Virus record (IMG/VR): IMGVR_UViG_3300025070_000005
Location: 1 to 36,439 of that record
Length of the DNA stretch: 36,439 bases
Strand: one strand, 5' to 3'
Source of the DNA: a virus
Positions 1 through 6,294 of the stretch are shown in pieces. Position numbers and translations under genes: made by a program. Position 1 is the stretch's first letter; the number at the start of each line of letters is the position of its first letter. Below the pieces are notes generated by a model. That model was not told the origin of the DNA. It saw only the letters and a program-made list of their open reading frames with translations, and did not search any database.

Positions 1-20
1 AATAACAAACTTTGAGAATT

Positions 21-155
21 ATGGCCGAACAAATTAAACACGCAGAAACTAAAGTAGAATTTTTTAAAGATGCCTTTGCTGAAACGGGTGATAAGTATTA
101 TTACGAACAGGCTAACAACTGGATTAACCACATAGCTGATTTGAAGAATAACTAA
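21..155 (+). CDS. 44-aa leader protein, unknown function
   Basis: The ATG at 21 opens a 44-codon frame ending at TAA 153-155. The product is small, charged and probably helical (begins MAEQIKHAETK, ends ADLKNN), with several aromatic residues in the middle (KYYYEQANNW). I do not recognise a family. The ORF is the only one inside the 186-bp repeat and exists in a second identical copy on the other strand (29578-29712). The 12-bp inverted repeat arms touch its start codon and its stop codon, so translation would open the stem. It may act as a leader peptide, or be a real small early protein made from two loci. Confidence 0.6.
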   Translation: MAEQIKHAETKVEFFKDAFAETGDKYYYEQANNWINHIADLKNN

Positions 156-186
156 TTCTCAAAGCACCGAAGGTGAGTAGGTGCTT
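153..186 (+). promoter_or_regulatory. Attenuator-like alternative hairpins at leader end
   Basis: AAGCACC (162-168) can pair with GGTGCTT (180-186). The inner CACC can instead pair with GGTG at 172-175 across three bases. Bases 153-164 can pair with 10-21 around the start codon of the leader ORF, and this uses three bases of the hairpin. These folds exclude one another, as in transcription attenuators. In copy 1 the stem is followed by AATTTAAA; in the inverted copy it is followed by TTTTAATT, which looks more like a terminator. Inference from sequence only. Confidence 0.45.
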
Positions 187-207
187 AATTTAAACAGAGG
201 AATGATT

Positions 208-417
208 ATGAAACACTTTGAAAATTACGAAAGAATAATAGCACACTCTGAAAGGTCTGCTGGAAATGAATCAGTTGGTGAAATGTGGGTGGAAACTAAA
301 TCATTTGATAAAAGTATTCCCGTTTCAGAAATAATTGAGTGGGGAAAAAGAACGAGTGGCAAATTACATTTAACGATTGATGAAGGAACGGTAAAAGATG
401 AGCCGTTATCATTTTAA
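208..417 (+). CDS. Hypothetical small early protein (69 aa)
   Basis: First full gene after the leader. I start it at ATG 208 (MKHFENYERI) because an AGAGGA stretch sits 7 bases upstream; an in-frame ATG at 202 is too close to that stretch. The product is soluble, mixed charge, with WVETKSF and WGKRTSGKLHL segments. No family recognised. The same spacing of AGGAAT/ATGAAA follows the leader copy on the other strand, where it starts a different 24-codon ORF. Confidence 0.7.
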   Translation: MKHFENYERIIAHSERSAGNESVGEMWVETKSFDKSIPVSEIIEWGKRTSGKLHLTIDEGTVKDEPLSF

Positions 418-495
418 TTGTATGCAACGATTACGTGTAAGAATAGTTGCCGAATAAGAACGAAATTTAATTAATATATCTAAAAATAAAACCCG

Positions 496-714
496 ATGAA
501 TAAAGACGAAAAAGAATTTATGAAAGTGTGGGAATACCTCACTACAACAGCAATGGAAAAAATGAACATTACCAGAAGAACTGCTGAATTAAGAATAAAC
601 GCAATTAGAAAAAGCGGAATATTAACTGAATTAGGCGACCCAGACGGACAGCCTTTTCAAATAGGAATTGATGTGGCAATGAGAATACCTCAATTAGGTG
701 AAAAAGAAGATTAG
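496..714 (+). CDS. Hypothetical protein, possible winged-helix fold (72 aa)
   Basis: ATG at 496 after a 78-bp gap containing a weak GCAAC/GTTGC dyad. The segment NITRRTAELRINAIRKSGIL has the look of a recognition helix followed by a short helix, as in small DNA-binding proteins; this is a guess from pattern alone. The C-terminus is acidic (GEKED). Likely part of the early rightward operon. Confidence 0.6.
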   Translation: MNKDEKEFMKVWEYLTTTAMEKMNITRRTAELRINAIRKSGILTELGDPDGQPFQIGIDVAMRIPQLGEKED

Positions 715-789
715 GGTTTTATTTTTCTTTGAGTTAAGAAACTACTTAAATTAAAATACACGAACCTAGGGCAATTATTTTTACACGGT

Positions 790-850
790 GTTGTAAACTG
801 GTTGCCATCTTCACAACATTTGCGCAAAGATTGGGCAACTTGTTTACAAC
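790..850 (+). other. Long imperfect stem-loop in early intergenic gap
   Basis: The 172-bp gap between neighbouring genes holds a 61-nt hairpin. GTTGTAAAC (790-798) pairs with GTTTACAAC (842-850), GTTGCC (801-806) with GGCAAC (834-839) and ATCTT (807-811) with AAGAT (827-831), about 20 pairs in all. The 3' arm is followed by ATAGG and then ATGAATAATACTA; related words occur beside the stem-loops at 3566-3609 and 26131-26200. It could be a processing or termination signal, or a dispersed element. Confidence 0.6.
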
Positions 851-885
851 ATAGGATAACATGAATAATACTAACAAGGTAGTAA

Positions 886-1101
886 ATGACTAAATACAAC
901 CACCTAAGAAATTTCTTAAACAATTCAGAGATTATAAAACCTAGTTCATTAGCTAGGGTTGTCGGATGGGATAAATCTCTTATGTCTAAATGGCTAAACG
1001 AGAAAGAGGGTAGGAATATCCCTGAAAGAGTATATCAAAAGATATTGAAAGAGTTGGAAAAGATTAAATATGAACCTATTGGAGAACGTGATGGAAATTG
1101 A
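886..1101 (+). CDS. Small helix-turn-helix DNA-binding protein (71 aa)
   Basis: Residues 15-47 (IIKPSSLARVVGWDKSLMSK onward) look like a helix-turn-helix of the Cro/XRE kind: a helix with SLARVVG, a turn with WD, and a recognition helix SLMSKWLNEK. Length fits a one-domain phage regulator. It sits directly after the long stem-loop in the early operon and overlaps the next gene by 11 bases. Target unknown. Confidence 0.7.
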   Translation: MTKYNHLRNFLNNSEIIKPSSLARVVGWDKSLMSKWLNEKEGRNIPERVYQKILKELEKIKYEPIGERDGN

Positions 1102-1306
1102 GAAGGGGTTTATCTTTTATCACAATCAAGGCGGTACAGGTTATAAAAGCTATGTAGTTGATATTATCAAAGATGGTGAAAAATCCTTAGTTATTTGGAA
1201 GTGGTACGGTAAACATAAGCAATGGTGGCATTACAAAATTGAGAATTTATGGGGTTTCGAACACGCTTTTGAACTCGGATCATACAAACAAGAAAATAAC
1301 TTTTAA
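1091..1306 (+). CDS. Hypothetical protein (71 aa), tryptophan-rich
   Basis: The ATG at 1091 (MEIEKGFIFY) is preferred over one at 1070 because GGAG lies 7-10 bases upstream and the shorter form overlaps the previous gene by only 11 bases. The product is rich in Trp and Tyr (VIWKWYGKHKQWWHYKIENLW) and looks like a small beta-rich fold. No family recognised. Confidence 0.65.
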   Translation: MEIEKGFIFYHNQGGTGYKSYVVDIIKDGEKSLVIWKWYGKHKQWWHYKIENLWGFEHAFELGSYKQENNF

Positions 1307-1316
1307 CGGAGAATGA

Positions 1317-1646
1317 ATGAATAAGCCAGAGATAACAAAAGGAAATTGGAAATGGGGAATGACGGGAAAAACAAAAGATGGATTTGTTTGTGCCTTAAAT
1401 TCTGACTATACAATTTTTGACACGGTAAGTCCAAACCCTATAAGGGAGCCTGATAAAAAAGCCATATCTGCTGTACCTGAACTGATAGACGCTTTGATTG
1501 AGACTGATAAAGACCTTTGCGTATTAGAAACAACAATGAGACAAATAGAAAAATCAGATTCAAGAGCAGAAGGAATGGTTGAGTTAGTTATAGAGTGGAG
1601 AAAAAGAAATAAACAAGCACTATTAAAAGCAGGTTGCTATGAGTGA
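1317..1646 (+). CDS. Hypothetical phage protein with APELIDAL-type motif (109 aa)
   Basis: Contains KAISAVPELIDALIETDKD around residues 48-66, matching a short motif (A..I..APELL.AL) common in small early phage proteins of unknown function. The N-terminus (GNWKWGMTGKTKDGFVCAL) resembles the small beta segment often found with it. It overlaps the next gene by 8 bases, which indicates translational coupling. Confidence 0.7.
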   Translation: MNKPEITKGNWKWGMTGKTKDGFVCALNSDYTIFDTVSPNPIREPDKKAISAVPELIDALIETDKDLCVLETTMRQIEKSDSRAEGMVELVIEWRKRNKQALLKAGCYE

Positions 1647-1842
1647 GATAATACAAACGTTAATATTGATAATATGCTTAATGCCTGTTTATTTAGGTCT
1701 TGTAATAACAACTGTTCTTCATTGGACTTTAACCGCTCCCTTGTTGCTTACGGTTAGCATGTTTATAAGAGAGGTTCCGTTTAAAATATTTATTGAAAGG
1801 AATGTAGATATAACTAAAAGTTTATGGAGTGATTGGAAATGA
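1639..1842 (+). CDS. Small membrane protein (67 aa)
   Basis: Two hydrophobic stretches (about residues 4-25 and 27-44) predict membrane insertion, followed by a charged C-terminal tail (RNVDITKSLWSDWK). Start overlaps the upstream stop region; the stop overlaps the next ATG as ATGA. Function unknown; roles such as superinfection interference are possible but unsupported. Confidence 0.65.
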   Translation: MSEIIQTLILIICLMPVYLGLVITTVLHWTLTAPLLLTVSMFIREVPFKIFIERNVDITKSLWSDWK

Positions 1843-2144
1843 CTAAGGTAGAAGAATTAAAGGAAAAGGCTGAATATTCCCTAGTAAGAGATAACGGAGA
1901 AAAACAAAATGGCTATCATTTTGAGAATCCTGAAAAGTTAAACGCCTTTGTGCAAGCAGTACGTGAGGAGGAGAGGGATAGTGGCAGACCTTCTGAATCA
2001 GACATACGAAAAGCATCAAATACTAAATGCAATTACTTGCCCGACTACGAAAACAGCCCTGTGTCAGATATAGAAAGAAGAGGTTTTGTTGCCGGGTGTG
2101 AGTGGGTTGTTAGTTTTTTAACCCAACCAACTAAGGAGAAGTGA
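1839..2144 (+). CDS. Hypothetical protein (101 aa)
   Basis: Start at ATG 1839 (MTKVEELKEK), giving a clean ATGA overlap with the previous stop; an upstream TTG at 1833 is less likely. The C-terminal part RRGFVAGCEWVVSFL resembles the ending of small phage proteins that carry an F..G..W motif. Soluble, highly charged. No function assigned. Confidence 0.7.
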   Translation: MTKVEELKEKAEYSLVRDNGEKQNGYHFENPEKLNAFVQAVREEERDSGRPSESDIRKASNTKCNYLPDYENSPVSDIERRGFVAGCEWVVSFLTQPTKEK

Positions 2145-2266
2145 TGGAATCAATTATTGAAATGATGGGTAATCCATATTGCGACCATTTAATGTATATG
2201 GAATTATTAGAAAGAAGAGATGATATTGATGATAAGATTAACGAAATAGAGGCATCCAATGAATAA
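2144..2266 (+). CDS. Hypothetical microprotein (40 aa)
   Basis: ATG 2144 uses the last base of the previous stop codon (TGATG), and the stop at 2264-2266 overlaps the next ATG at 2259 by 8 bases. This double coupling is the main support. The product is acidic and helical (begins MESIIEMMGN, ends KINEIEASNE). Unknown family. Confidence 0.55.
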   Translation: MESIIEMMGNPYCDHLMYMELLERRDDIDDKINEIEASNE

Positions 2267-2624
2267 CCAACTAGAAATAGTTTGGAAAAAATACCCTCAG
2301 CTTTTAATTGGCTTTGAATTTAAAATAGATCTTAAAAGCGGAACCATTATAAAGAAGCTAACAGGTATTCCGTATAAAGGCGCTTTATCCTTCGATTTAA
2401 TTTCAGGCGCTGTTAATGCAGAGCAATGCACCCTACTAACCCGAAGCATTGATAGCTTGACGGATGAGGAGCTTCTTGAAGCTGAATCTACATTCAATAT
2501 CCCAAGTTATAAATCTGTAACAAAGTGGTTGATGGATAACAAAGAAAGATTAGATGTATTTATTTGGCTTCTTTCAAAAGGAATATGGACAGGCTCTAAA
2601 GAAGGCGTGGAGGTAGTGGAGTGA
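2259..2624 (+). CDS. Hypothetical protein (121 aa)
   Basis: Soluble protein with a helical C-terminal half (SYKSVTKWLMDNKERLDVFI). The segment DSLTDEELLEAESTF is acidic. No recognised domain. Its stop overlaps the GTG start of the next gene, continuing the coupled chain. Confidence 0.65.
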   Translation: MNNQLEIVWKKYPQLLIGFEFKIDLKSGTIIKKLTGIPYKGALSFDLISGAVNAEQCTLLTRSIDSLTDEELLEAESTFNIPSYKSVTKWLMDNKERLDVFIWLLSKGIWTGSKEGVEVVE

Positions 2625-2830
2625 GTGAGATAATAGAAAAACCAAATCAACTAGATAAAACAGAAACGATAAATATATGCTCTGATTATGATTTAGGGTG
2701 TCGAGAAGATGAGAAAACAGATATTAAAATCTGCGAGAGGTGCTTCTATGGTATTGGGTTTGAAGATTGTGATTCATGGAACGGTGCAGATGGATATTGT
2801 CCGATTTTAAGACTAACCCCTAACAAGTAG
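2621..2830 (+). CDS. Cysteine-rich small protein, likely zinc-binding (69 aa)
   Basis: GTG start at 2621 overlaps the upstream TGA. Six cysteines are spaced in CSDYDLGC, ICERC, EDC and GYC segments, a pattern that fits one or two structural zinc sites. No catalytic motif seen. The same opening residues (MSEII) begin the membrane protein gene at 1639, with a matching run of bases around the start. Confidence 0.65.
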   Translation: MSEIIEKPNQLDKTETINICSDYDLGCREDEKTDIKICERCFYGIGFEDCDSWNGADGYCPILRLTPNK

Positions 2831-2834
2831 AGAG

Positions 2835-3029
2835 ATGGAAGAAATATATTATTGGATTGGATTAATCATTTTTTGGTCAATAGCAACTGGTGGCATTCTT
2901 ATAATTATTGGTTTTTTGTTTGCCCAAATACTAAATGAAGCAGGAAGGCAATTTAAGGAGTTTTGGATAATTGTTGATTTTGCAAAGCATAGAAAAGAGT
3001 TTAAAAAATGGATGGAGGAAAGAGAATGA
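2835..3029 (+). CDS. Small single- or two-pass membrane protein (64 aa)
   Basis: A long hydrophobic N-terminal block (WIGLIIFWSIATGGILIIIG and following residues) should span the membrane; the C-terminal half is basic and charged (AKHRKEFKKWMEERE) and likely cytoplasmic. Stop overlaps the next ATG as ATGA. Could be an accessory lysis or host-takeover protein; nothing decides this. Confidence 0.65.
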   Translation: MEEIYYWIGLIIFWSIATGGILIIIGFLFAQILNEAGRQFKEFWIIVDFAKHRKEFKKWMEERE

Positions 3030-3283
3030 AACCAATACAAGTAACAATTCAAAAGCCTGAAGCCGAAGATTGGGATAAACCATATACATCAAGTCATAAG
3101 TTTGATTTGTATCATTGGAATGCTTACATGATTATTGAAGAGGTTTCAAAGAGTAATTTCAATGCTTCTTTAGTAATGATAGATAGACCTGAAGATGTTG
3201 AATTAGGGGATTTCAAAACCCTACCCGAAGCCCAAGAAGCCTGCTTCCAACACTACCTTAAAGAGATAGGAGAAGAGATATGA
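3026..3283 (+). CDS. Hypothetical protein (85 aa)
   Basis: Start at ATG 3026 (MKPIQVTIQKP), preceded by GGAGGAAAG and overlapping the upstream TGA. The C-terminal segment LPEAQEACFQHYLKEIGEEI resembles a helix seen at the end of other small early phage proteins. No function assigned. Confidence 0.65.
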   Translation: MKPIQVTIQKPEAEDWDKPYTSSHKFDLYHWNAYMIIEEVSKSNFNASLVMIDRPEDVELGDFKTLPEAQEACFQHYLKEIGEEI

Positions 3284-3338
3284 ACGGATTTGGGTATGGC
3301 ATAGTAAGCCTACGGATTTGAAACTAAAAATTATAACA

Positions 3339-3542
3339 ATGGCAATAAAAGACAGAACAGCAAAAGTGCAAGCACTTAGGACAGCAACAGCAAGCCTTTA
3401 CGCATCTCTCTCAATAGATTGGGAAGATGCAGATATGGATGATGTAGAAAAAATAAACAAGCACTTAAAAAGGCTTGCGGAATCAATGTATAAAAGGGCA
3501 GTAAAAATGGGTGGAGACTTTAACCCTTACACGGGATTTTAG
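3339..3542 (+). CDS. Hypothetical helical protein (67 aa), last early gene
   Basis: I start at ATG 3339 (MAIKDRTAKV); an in-frame TTG lies at 3318. Predicted to be all-helical with a basic C-terminus. It is followed at once by the stem-loop at 3566-3609, so it probably ends the early rightward transcript. Confidence 0.6.
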   Translation: MAIKDRTAKVQALRTATASLYASLSIDWEDADMDDVEKINKHLKRLAESMYKRAVKMGGDFNPYTGF

Positions 3543-3565
3543 TAGGCTTATTTGCTATACCCTGT

Positions 3566-3609
3566 GTTGTATGGCGAGGTACGAGCGTACCGTTTTAATG
3601 GCATACAAC
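3566..3609 (+). terminator. Nested stem-loops with T-run after the early operon
   Basis: An outer stem GTTGTATG (3566-3573) / CATACAAC (3602-3609) encloses a tight hairpin GGTAC-gagc-GTACC (3578-3591) followed by GTTTT. The inner part fits an intrinsic terminator with a short stem. The 3' arm runs straight into the 60-bp repeat described next. Confidence 0.5.
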
Positions 3610-3660
3610 ATAGTATATGCTCAATACGCATATTCCTAAATATTCAGAATAAGATGAACA
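3601..3660 (+). repeat. 60-bp dispersed repeat, left copy
   Basis: Aligned with the reverse complement of 26131-26190, 56 of 60 bases match and all four differences are C/T transitions. Both copies follow the 3' end of a transcription unit and begin inside the 3' arm of a stem-loop. Together they bracket the 22.5-kb structural module in inverted orientation. Confidence 0.85.
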
Positions 3661-3753
3661 AACTAGGCTACACAACATTAATAATTGTACCTATGCTAAA
3701 AAAACATTAAATTCAAGTGGTATTTCTAAATAAATAATTTAACAAACCACTCA

Positions 3754-3761
3754 TATCTTTA
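3754..3761 (+). promoter_or_regulatory. Possible late promoter -7 box
   Basis: TATCTTTA matches the Bacteroidota -7 consensus TAnnTTTG except for the last base and lies 4 bases upstream of the first late ATG. No TTG is found at the -33 position. If real, the mRNA would be almost leaderless. A similar box precedes the gene at 22945. Confidence 0.3.
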
Positions 3762-3765
3762 TCTT

Positions 3766-4053
3766 ATGTCAGAAGGACAAACTTACACAGAGCACATAAA
3801 GCGGTTCGAAAGCACGTTGGATAAATTTGAAGGGGTTTTAGAAAGACAGGCAAAAGACCTGAGCGATATAAAACAAGCTTTACTTGGCTCAAAGTTTGGA
3901 GAGAACGGTATCGTTAAGCGTTTAGAGATAGCAGAGAACGAGGTAAGGGACTTGAAAGGATTTAAAGACCGTATTGTATGGATTACAATAGGAGTAGGAT
4001 CGGGAAGCGGTGCTGGAGTGTTTGCAATTTTAAAACTAATATTTAATATTTGA
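3766..4053 (+). CDS. Coiled-coil protein with C-terminal membrane anchor
   Basis: 95 aa. Residues 8-65 are heptad-like and charged (FESTLDKFEGVLERQAKDLS and similar), and residues 70-95 form a hydrophobic, glycine-rich segment (VWITIGVGSGSGAGVFAILK). This layout resembles haemolysin XhlA-like or holin-accessory proteins that sit with lysis genes. First gene of the late module, next to a second membrane protein. Role in lysis is inference; the endolysin lies at the other end of the module. Confidence 0.6.
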   Translation: MSEGQTYTEHIKRFESTLDKFEGVLERQAKDLSDIKQALLGSKFGENGIVKRLEIAENEVRDLKGFKDRIVWITIGVGSGSGAGVFAILKLIFNI

Positions 4054-4055
4054 TT

Positions 4056-4361
4056 ATGGGAAAGCCTTTAAGAGAAACAGCGTTATTCAGAACGATAACA
4101 GGAAAGAACAAAACAGGGAAGTTTATACACTCGGTTATTGACGTGTCTCCTTTACCTAACTTTCACGAAGTATTCAAAGCAAGGCTAAAGGACAACCCTA
4201 ATCTAAGCCTTCCAGAGCTTGCCAAAGAGAGCTTCAAGAGCATAGACTGGTTTAGAACGATTGCAGGTGTTGCGGTTGTTATAGCGTACCTTAAGGGATG
4301 GGTTAGTGCTGAACAGTTAGGCGATATTAAAGACTTTATACTCCAACTATTGCCACAGTAA
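4056..4361 (+). CDS. Small membrane protein, candidate holin (101 aa)
   Basis: Start at ATG 4056 (MGKPLRETAL); the TTG six bases upstream is less likely. A single clear membrane segment (FRTIAGVAVVIAYLKGWV) lies near residue 70, followed by a short amphipathic tail ending ILQLLPQ. Size and layout fit a one-pass phage holin, and the neighbour at 3766 is also membrane anchored. No signature motif confirms it. Confidence 0.5.
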   Translation: MGKPLRETALFRTITGKNKTGKFIHSVIDVSPLPNFHEVFKARLKDNPNLSLPELAKESFKSIDWFRTIAGVAVVIAYLKGWVSAEQLGDIKDFILQLLPQ

Positions 4362-4412
4362 AACCGCCCTTTCAGATACCATGAATACAACATTACACAC
4401 GGTGGATACAGA

Positions 4413-4598
4413 ATGAGTTATTATGGAATTTGGTGCAATAAGCACGAAGTATTTATAATAGGTGATGATGATAGGGTTATTTACTACCCATTAATGGAAA
4501 TAGCTAAAATTCATGCGGATAATTTAAACTATATTAATAACACTGACACTTACACATCAAAAGAGTTTAAATGTATAAACAAAACACATCCTTCTTAA
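4413..4598 (+). CDS. Hypothetical protein (61 aa)
   Basis: Short soluble protein beginning MSYYGIWCNKHEVF, with two cysteines and an aromatic N-terminus. Lies between the membrane proteins and the packaging genes. No family recognised. Confidence 0.5.
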   Translation: MSYYGIWCNKHEVFIIGDDDRVIYYPLMEIAKIHADNLNYINNTDTYTSKEFKCINKTHPS

Positions 4599-4600
4599 AC

Positions 4601-4717
4601 ATGGAAAGAATCATTCAGGGATTGTTAATAATGGCTGTGAGTGATTTAAAAGAAGAACCCGATTCTAAAAAGAAAGATAAAGCACTGTATAATTTAAGTA
4701 GGTTGATTAATGGCTAA
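4601..4717 (+). CDS. Hypothetical microprotein upstream of terminase (38 aa)
   Basis: ATG 4601 (MERIIQGLLIMAVSDL) to TAA 4717. It starts two bases after the previous stop and overlaps the terminase small subunit start by 8 bases, which suggests coupling. Lysine-rich middle (DSKKKDKAL). Unknown function. Confidence 0.5.
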   Translation: MERIIQGLLIMAVSDLKEEPDSKKKDKALYNLSRLING

Positions 4718-5111
4718 AGTAGGAAGACCTTTAAAGTATAAGACAGTTGAAAAGCTAGATTCAGCAATAGATGAATACTTTGAGGAATCCCTAAAAACTA
4801 AAGACAAAGATAACGGGGATAGGATATTTATTGACCCACCAACCATAACGGGATTAGCTTATCATTTAGGGTTTGCGAGCCGTCAGAGCATGTATGACTA
4901 CGAAGAAAGAGAAGAATTTTCTTACAGTATAAAAAGAGCGTGCCTTAGAATTGAAATAGCTCACGAACAAAACTTATTCAGCACAGGCGCAACAGGTTCT
5001 ATATTTTGGCTTAAAAACAGAGGTTGGAAAGATAAGGTAGAAACAGATCTTAATGTTAATCAACTTCCATCATTGCTAGTTGAAGTAGTAAAGCCTAATG
5101 AAAGTAAATGA
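4710..5111 (+). CDS. terS: Terminase small subunit
   Basis: 133 aa. Recognises phage DNA and recruits the large subunit for packaging. The N-terminus (VGRPLKYKTVEKLDSAIDEY) and the helix-turn-helix-like stretch ITGLAYHLGFASRQSMYDYE fit the gp3-like DNA packaging family. The GSIFWLKNRGWKDK segment near residue 100 is typical of this family. It directly precedes and overlaps the large subunit gene by 14 bases. Confidence 0.85.
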   Translation: MAKVGRPLKYKTVEKLDSAIDEYFEESLKTKDKDNGDRIFIDPPTITGLAYHLGFASRQSMYDYEEREEFSYSIKRACLRIEIAHEQNLFSTGATGSIFWLKNRGWKDKVETDLNVNQLPSLLVEVVKPNESK

Positions 5112-6294
5112 AACTCTATATAGTTCACTAAAGAAACCAAAACCTATCAATGTTCAGCAGGGTGGAACTTCAAGCGGTAAAACATACGGTATCTTACAAC
5201 ACTTACTAGAAGAGGGTGCAAGGAATAACAATGAGATTATTACCGTTTATGCTGAGGATATTCCAGCTTTAAAAGCAGGGGCTTACCGAGACACTCAGCA
5301 TATACTAGAATCCGAACCTGATTTAAGAAAGTGGTATCCATTAGAAAAAGGGTATTGGAATAAATCAGATAGGATATTTAAATGCAAGTCAGGATCAATC
5401 ATAGAATTTAATTCGTACAGCTCTGAATTAGATGCAAGGCAAGGTAAGAGAGATAGATCATTTGGTAATGAAGCGAATGCTATTCCTTACGGTATATTTG
5501 AGCAAATCAATTTGAGAACTAAAAAGCAATCTATTATTGACTTTAACCCTTCCGCTCGATTTTGGGCGCACGATAAGTTATTTGGATTGAGCGAGGTTGA
5601 GTGGAATGTAACCACCTTTAGAGATAATGCCTTCATAGATGAAAAAACGATTGCTAAGATATTAAGCTACGAACCAACTCCAGAGAACATAGAAAGAGGT
5701 ACGGCAAACGAGTATAGATGGAAAGTATACGGGCTTGGAGAGGTTGGAAGATTGGAAGGGTTGATATTCCCTGATTTTATAGTAGACTCTTATTACCCGA
5801 AAGAATACAAATGGCGAGTGTTTGGTATGGACTTTGGCTTTACAAACGATCCTACAACATTGGTTGAGATTAGATATGCACACGGCAACTTATACTGGAA
5901 GGAGCATATTTACGAGACAGGATTAACTAACCCTGATATTTGTGATAAGTTAGAGCGATTAGGAATGGATAAGAGAGATTTAATAATAGCCGATAGCGCA
6001 GAACCTAAGTCAATCACAGAGATAAAACGCAAAGGATGGAATATAAAGGGCGCTGTAAAAGGTAAGGATTCAATCAATCAAGGGGTTGATGCAATTAAGC
6101 GGTATAAATCGTATATTCATAGTGGAAGTAAAAACTTAATTGAAGAATTTAGCTCGTATATTTGGGATAAAGATAAAGATGGAAACCCGACAAACAAGCC
6201 TATTGACAAGTTTAATCATGGTATTGATGCAGGAAGGTATGGATTAAGCATGAAATTACTTCACTCAAAGAAACTACAAATATTTAGCGTATGA
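5098..6294 (+). CDS. terL: Terminase large subunit
   Basis: 398 aa, motor ATPase and nuclease that packages DNA into the prohead. The Walker A-like loop GGTSSGKT is at residues 22-29. The C-terminal RNase H-like nuclease shows FGMDFGFTNDPTTL near residues 241-254 with the metal-binding Asp, and IADSAEP near residue 297 with the second Asp. Length is usual for the PBSX/Terminase_3-like group. The stop overlaps the portal ATG as ATGA. Confidence 0.92.
   Translation: MKVNETLYSSLKKPKPINVQQGGTSSGKTYGILQHLLEEGARNNNEIITVYAEDIPALKAGAYRDTQHILESEPDLRKWYPLEKGYWNKSDRIFKCKSGSIIEFNSYSSELDARQGKRDRSFGNEANAIPYGIFEQINLRTKKQSIIDFNPSARFWAHDKLFGLSEVEWNVTTFRDNAFIDEKTIAKILSYEPTPENIERGTANEYRWKVYGLGEVGRLEGLIFPDFIVDSYYPKEYKWRVFGMDFGFTNDPTTLVEIRYAHGNLYWKEHIYETGLTNPDICDKLERLGMDKRDLIIADSAEPKSITEIKRKGWNIKGAVKGKDSINQGVDAIKRYKSYIHSGSKNLIEEFSSYIWDKDKDGNPTNKPIDKFNHGIDAGRYGLSMKLLHSKKLQIFSV

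Larger units (their letters stand above)
1..186 (+). repeat. 186-bp leader repeat, copy 1 (left contig end)
   Basis: This segment is identical to 36254-36439, which is the circularisation overlap, and identical in reverse complement to 29547-29732. Identity stops at the same bases on both sides in the inverted copy, so 186 bp is the true repeat unit and not just an assembly overlap. It holds a 44-codon ORF, a 12-bp inverted repeat (10-21 and 153-164) around that ORF, and a 3' hairpin. It lies directly downstream of a promoter at 36212-36243 once the circle is closed. Confidence 0.95.

Noticed and set aside
711-923. Minus-strand frame of 70 codons over the early hairpin
   Set aside because: It opposes the early operon, overlaps a better HTH gene and the stem-loop, and its composition (YLVIYYLVSIIHVI with Cys runs) looks like AT-rich antisense.
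3280-3321. 13-codon ORF between two early genes
   Set aside because: Although its ATG touches the previous stop, it is too short to support as a gene.
3566-3609. Integron attC site, suggested by the GTTGTATG/CATACAAC arms
   Set aside because: The arms are in the opposite sense to the RYYYAAC...GTTRRRY order of attC, and no integron integrase is present.
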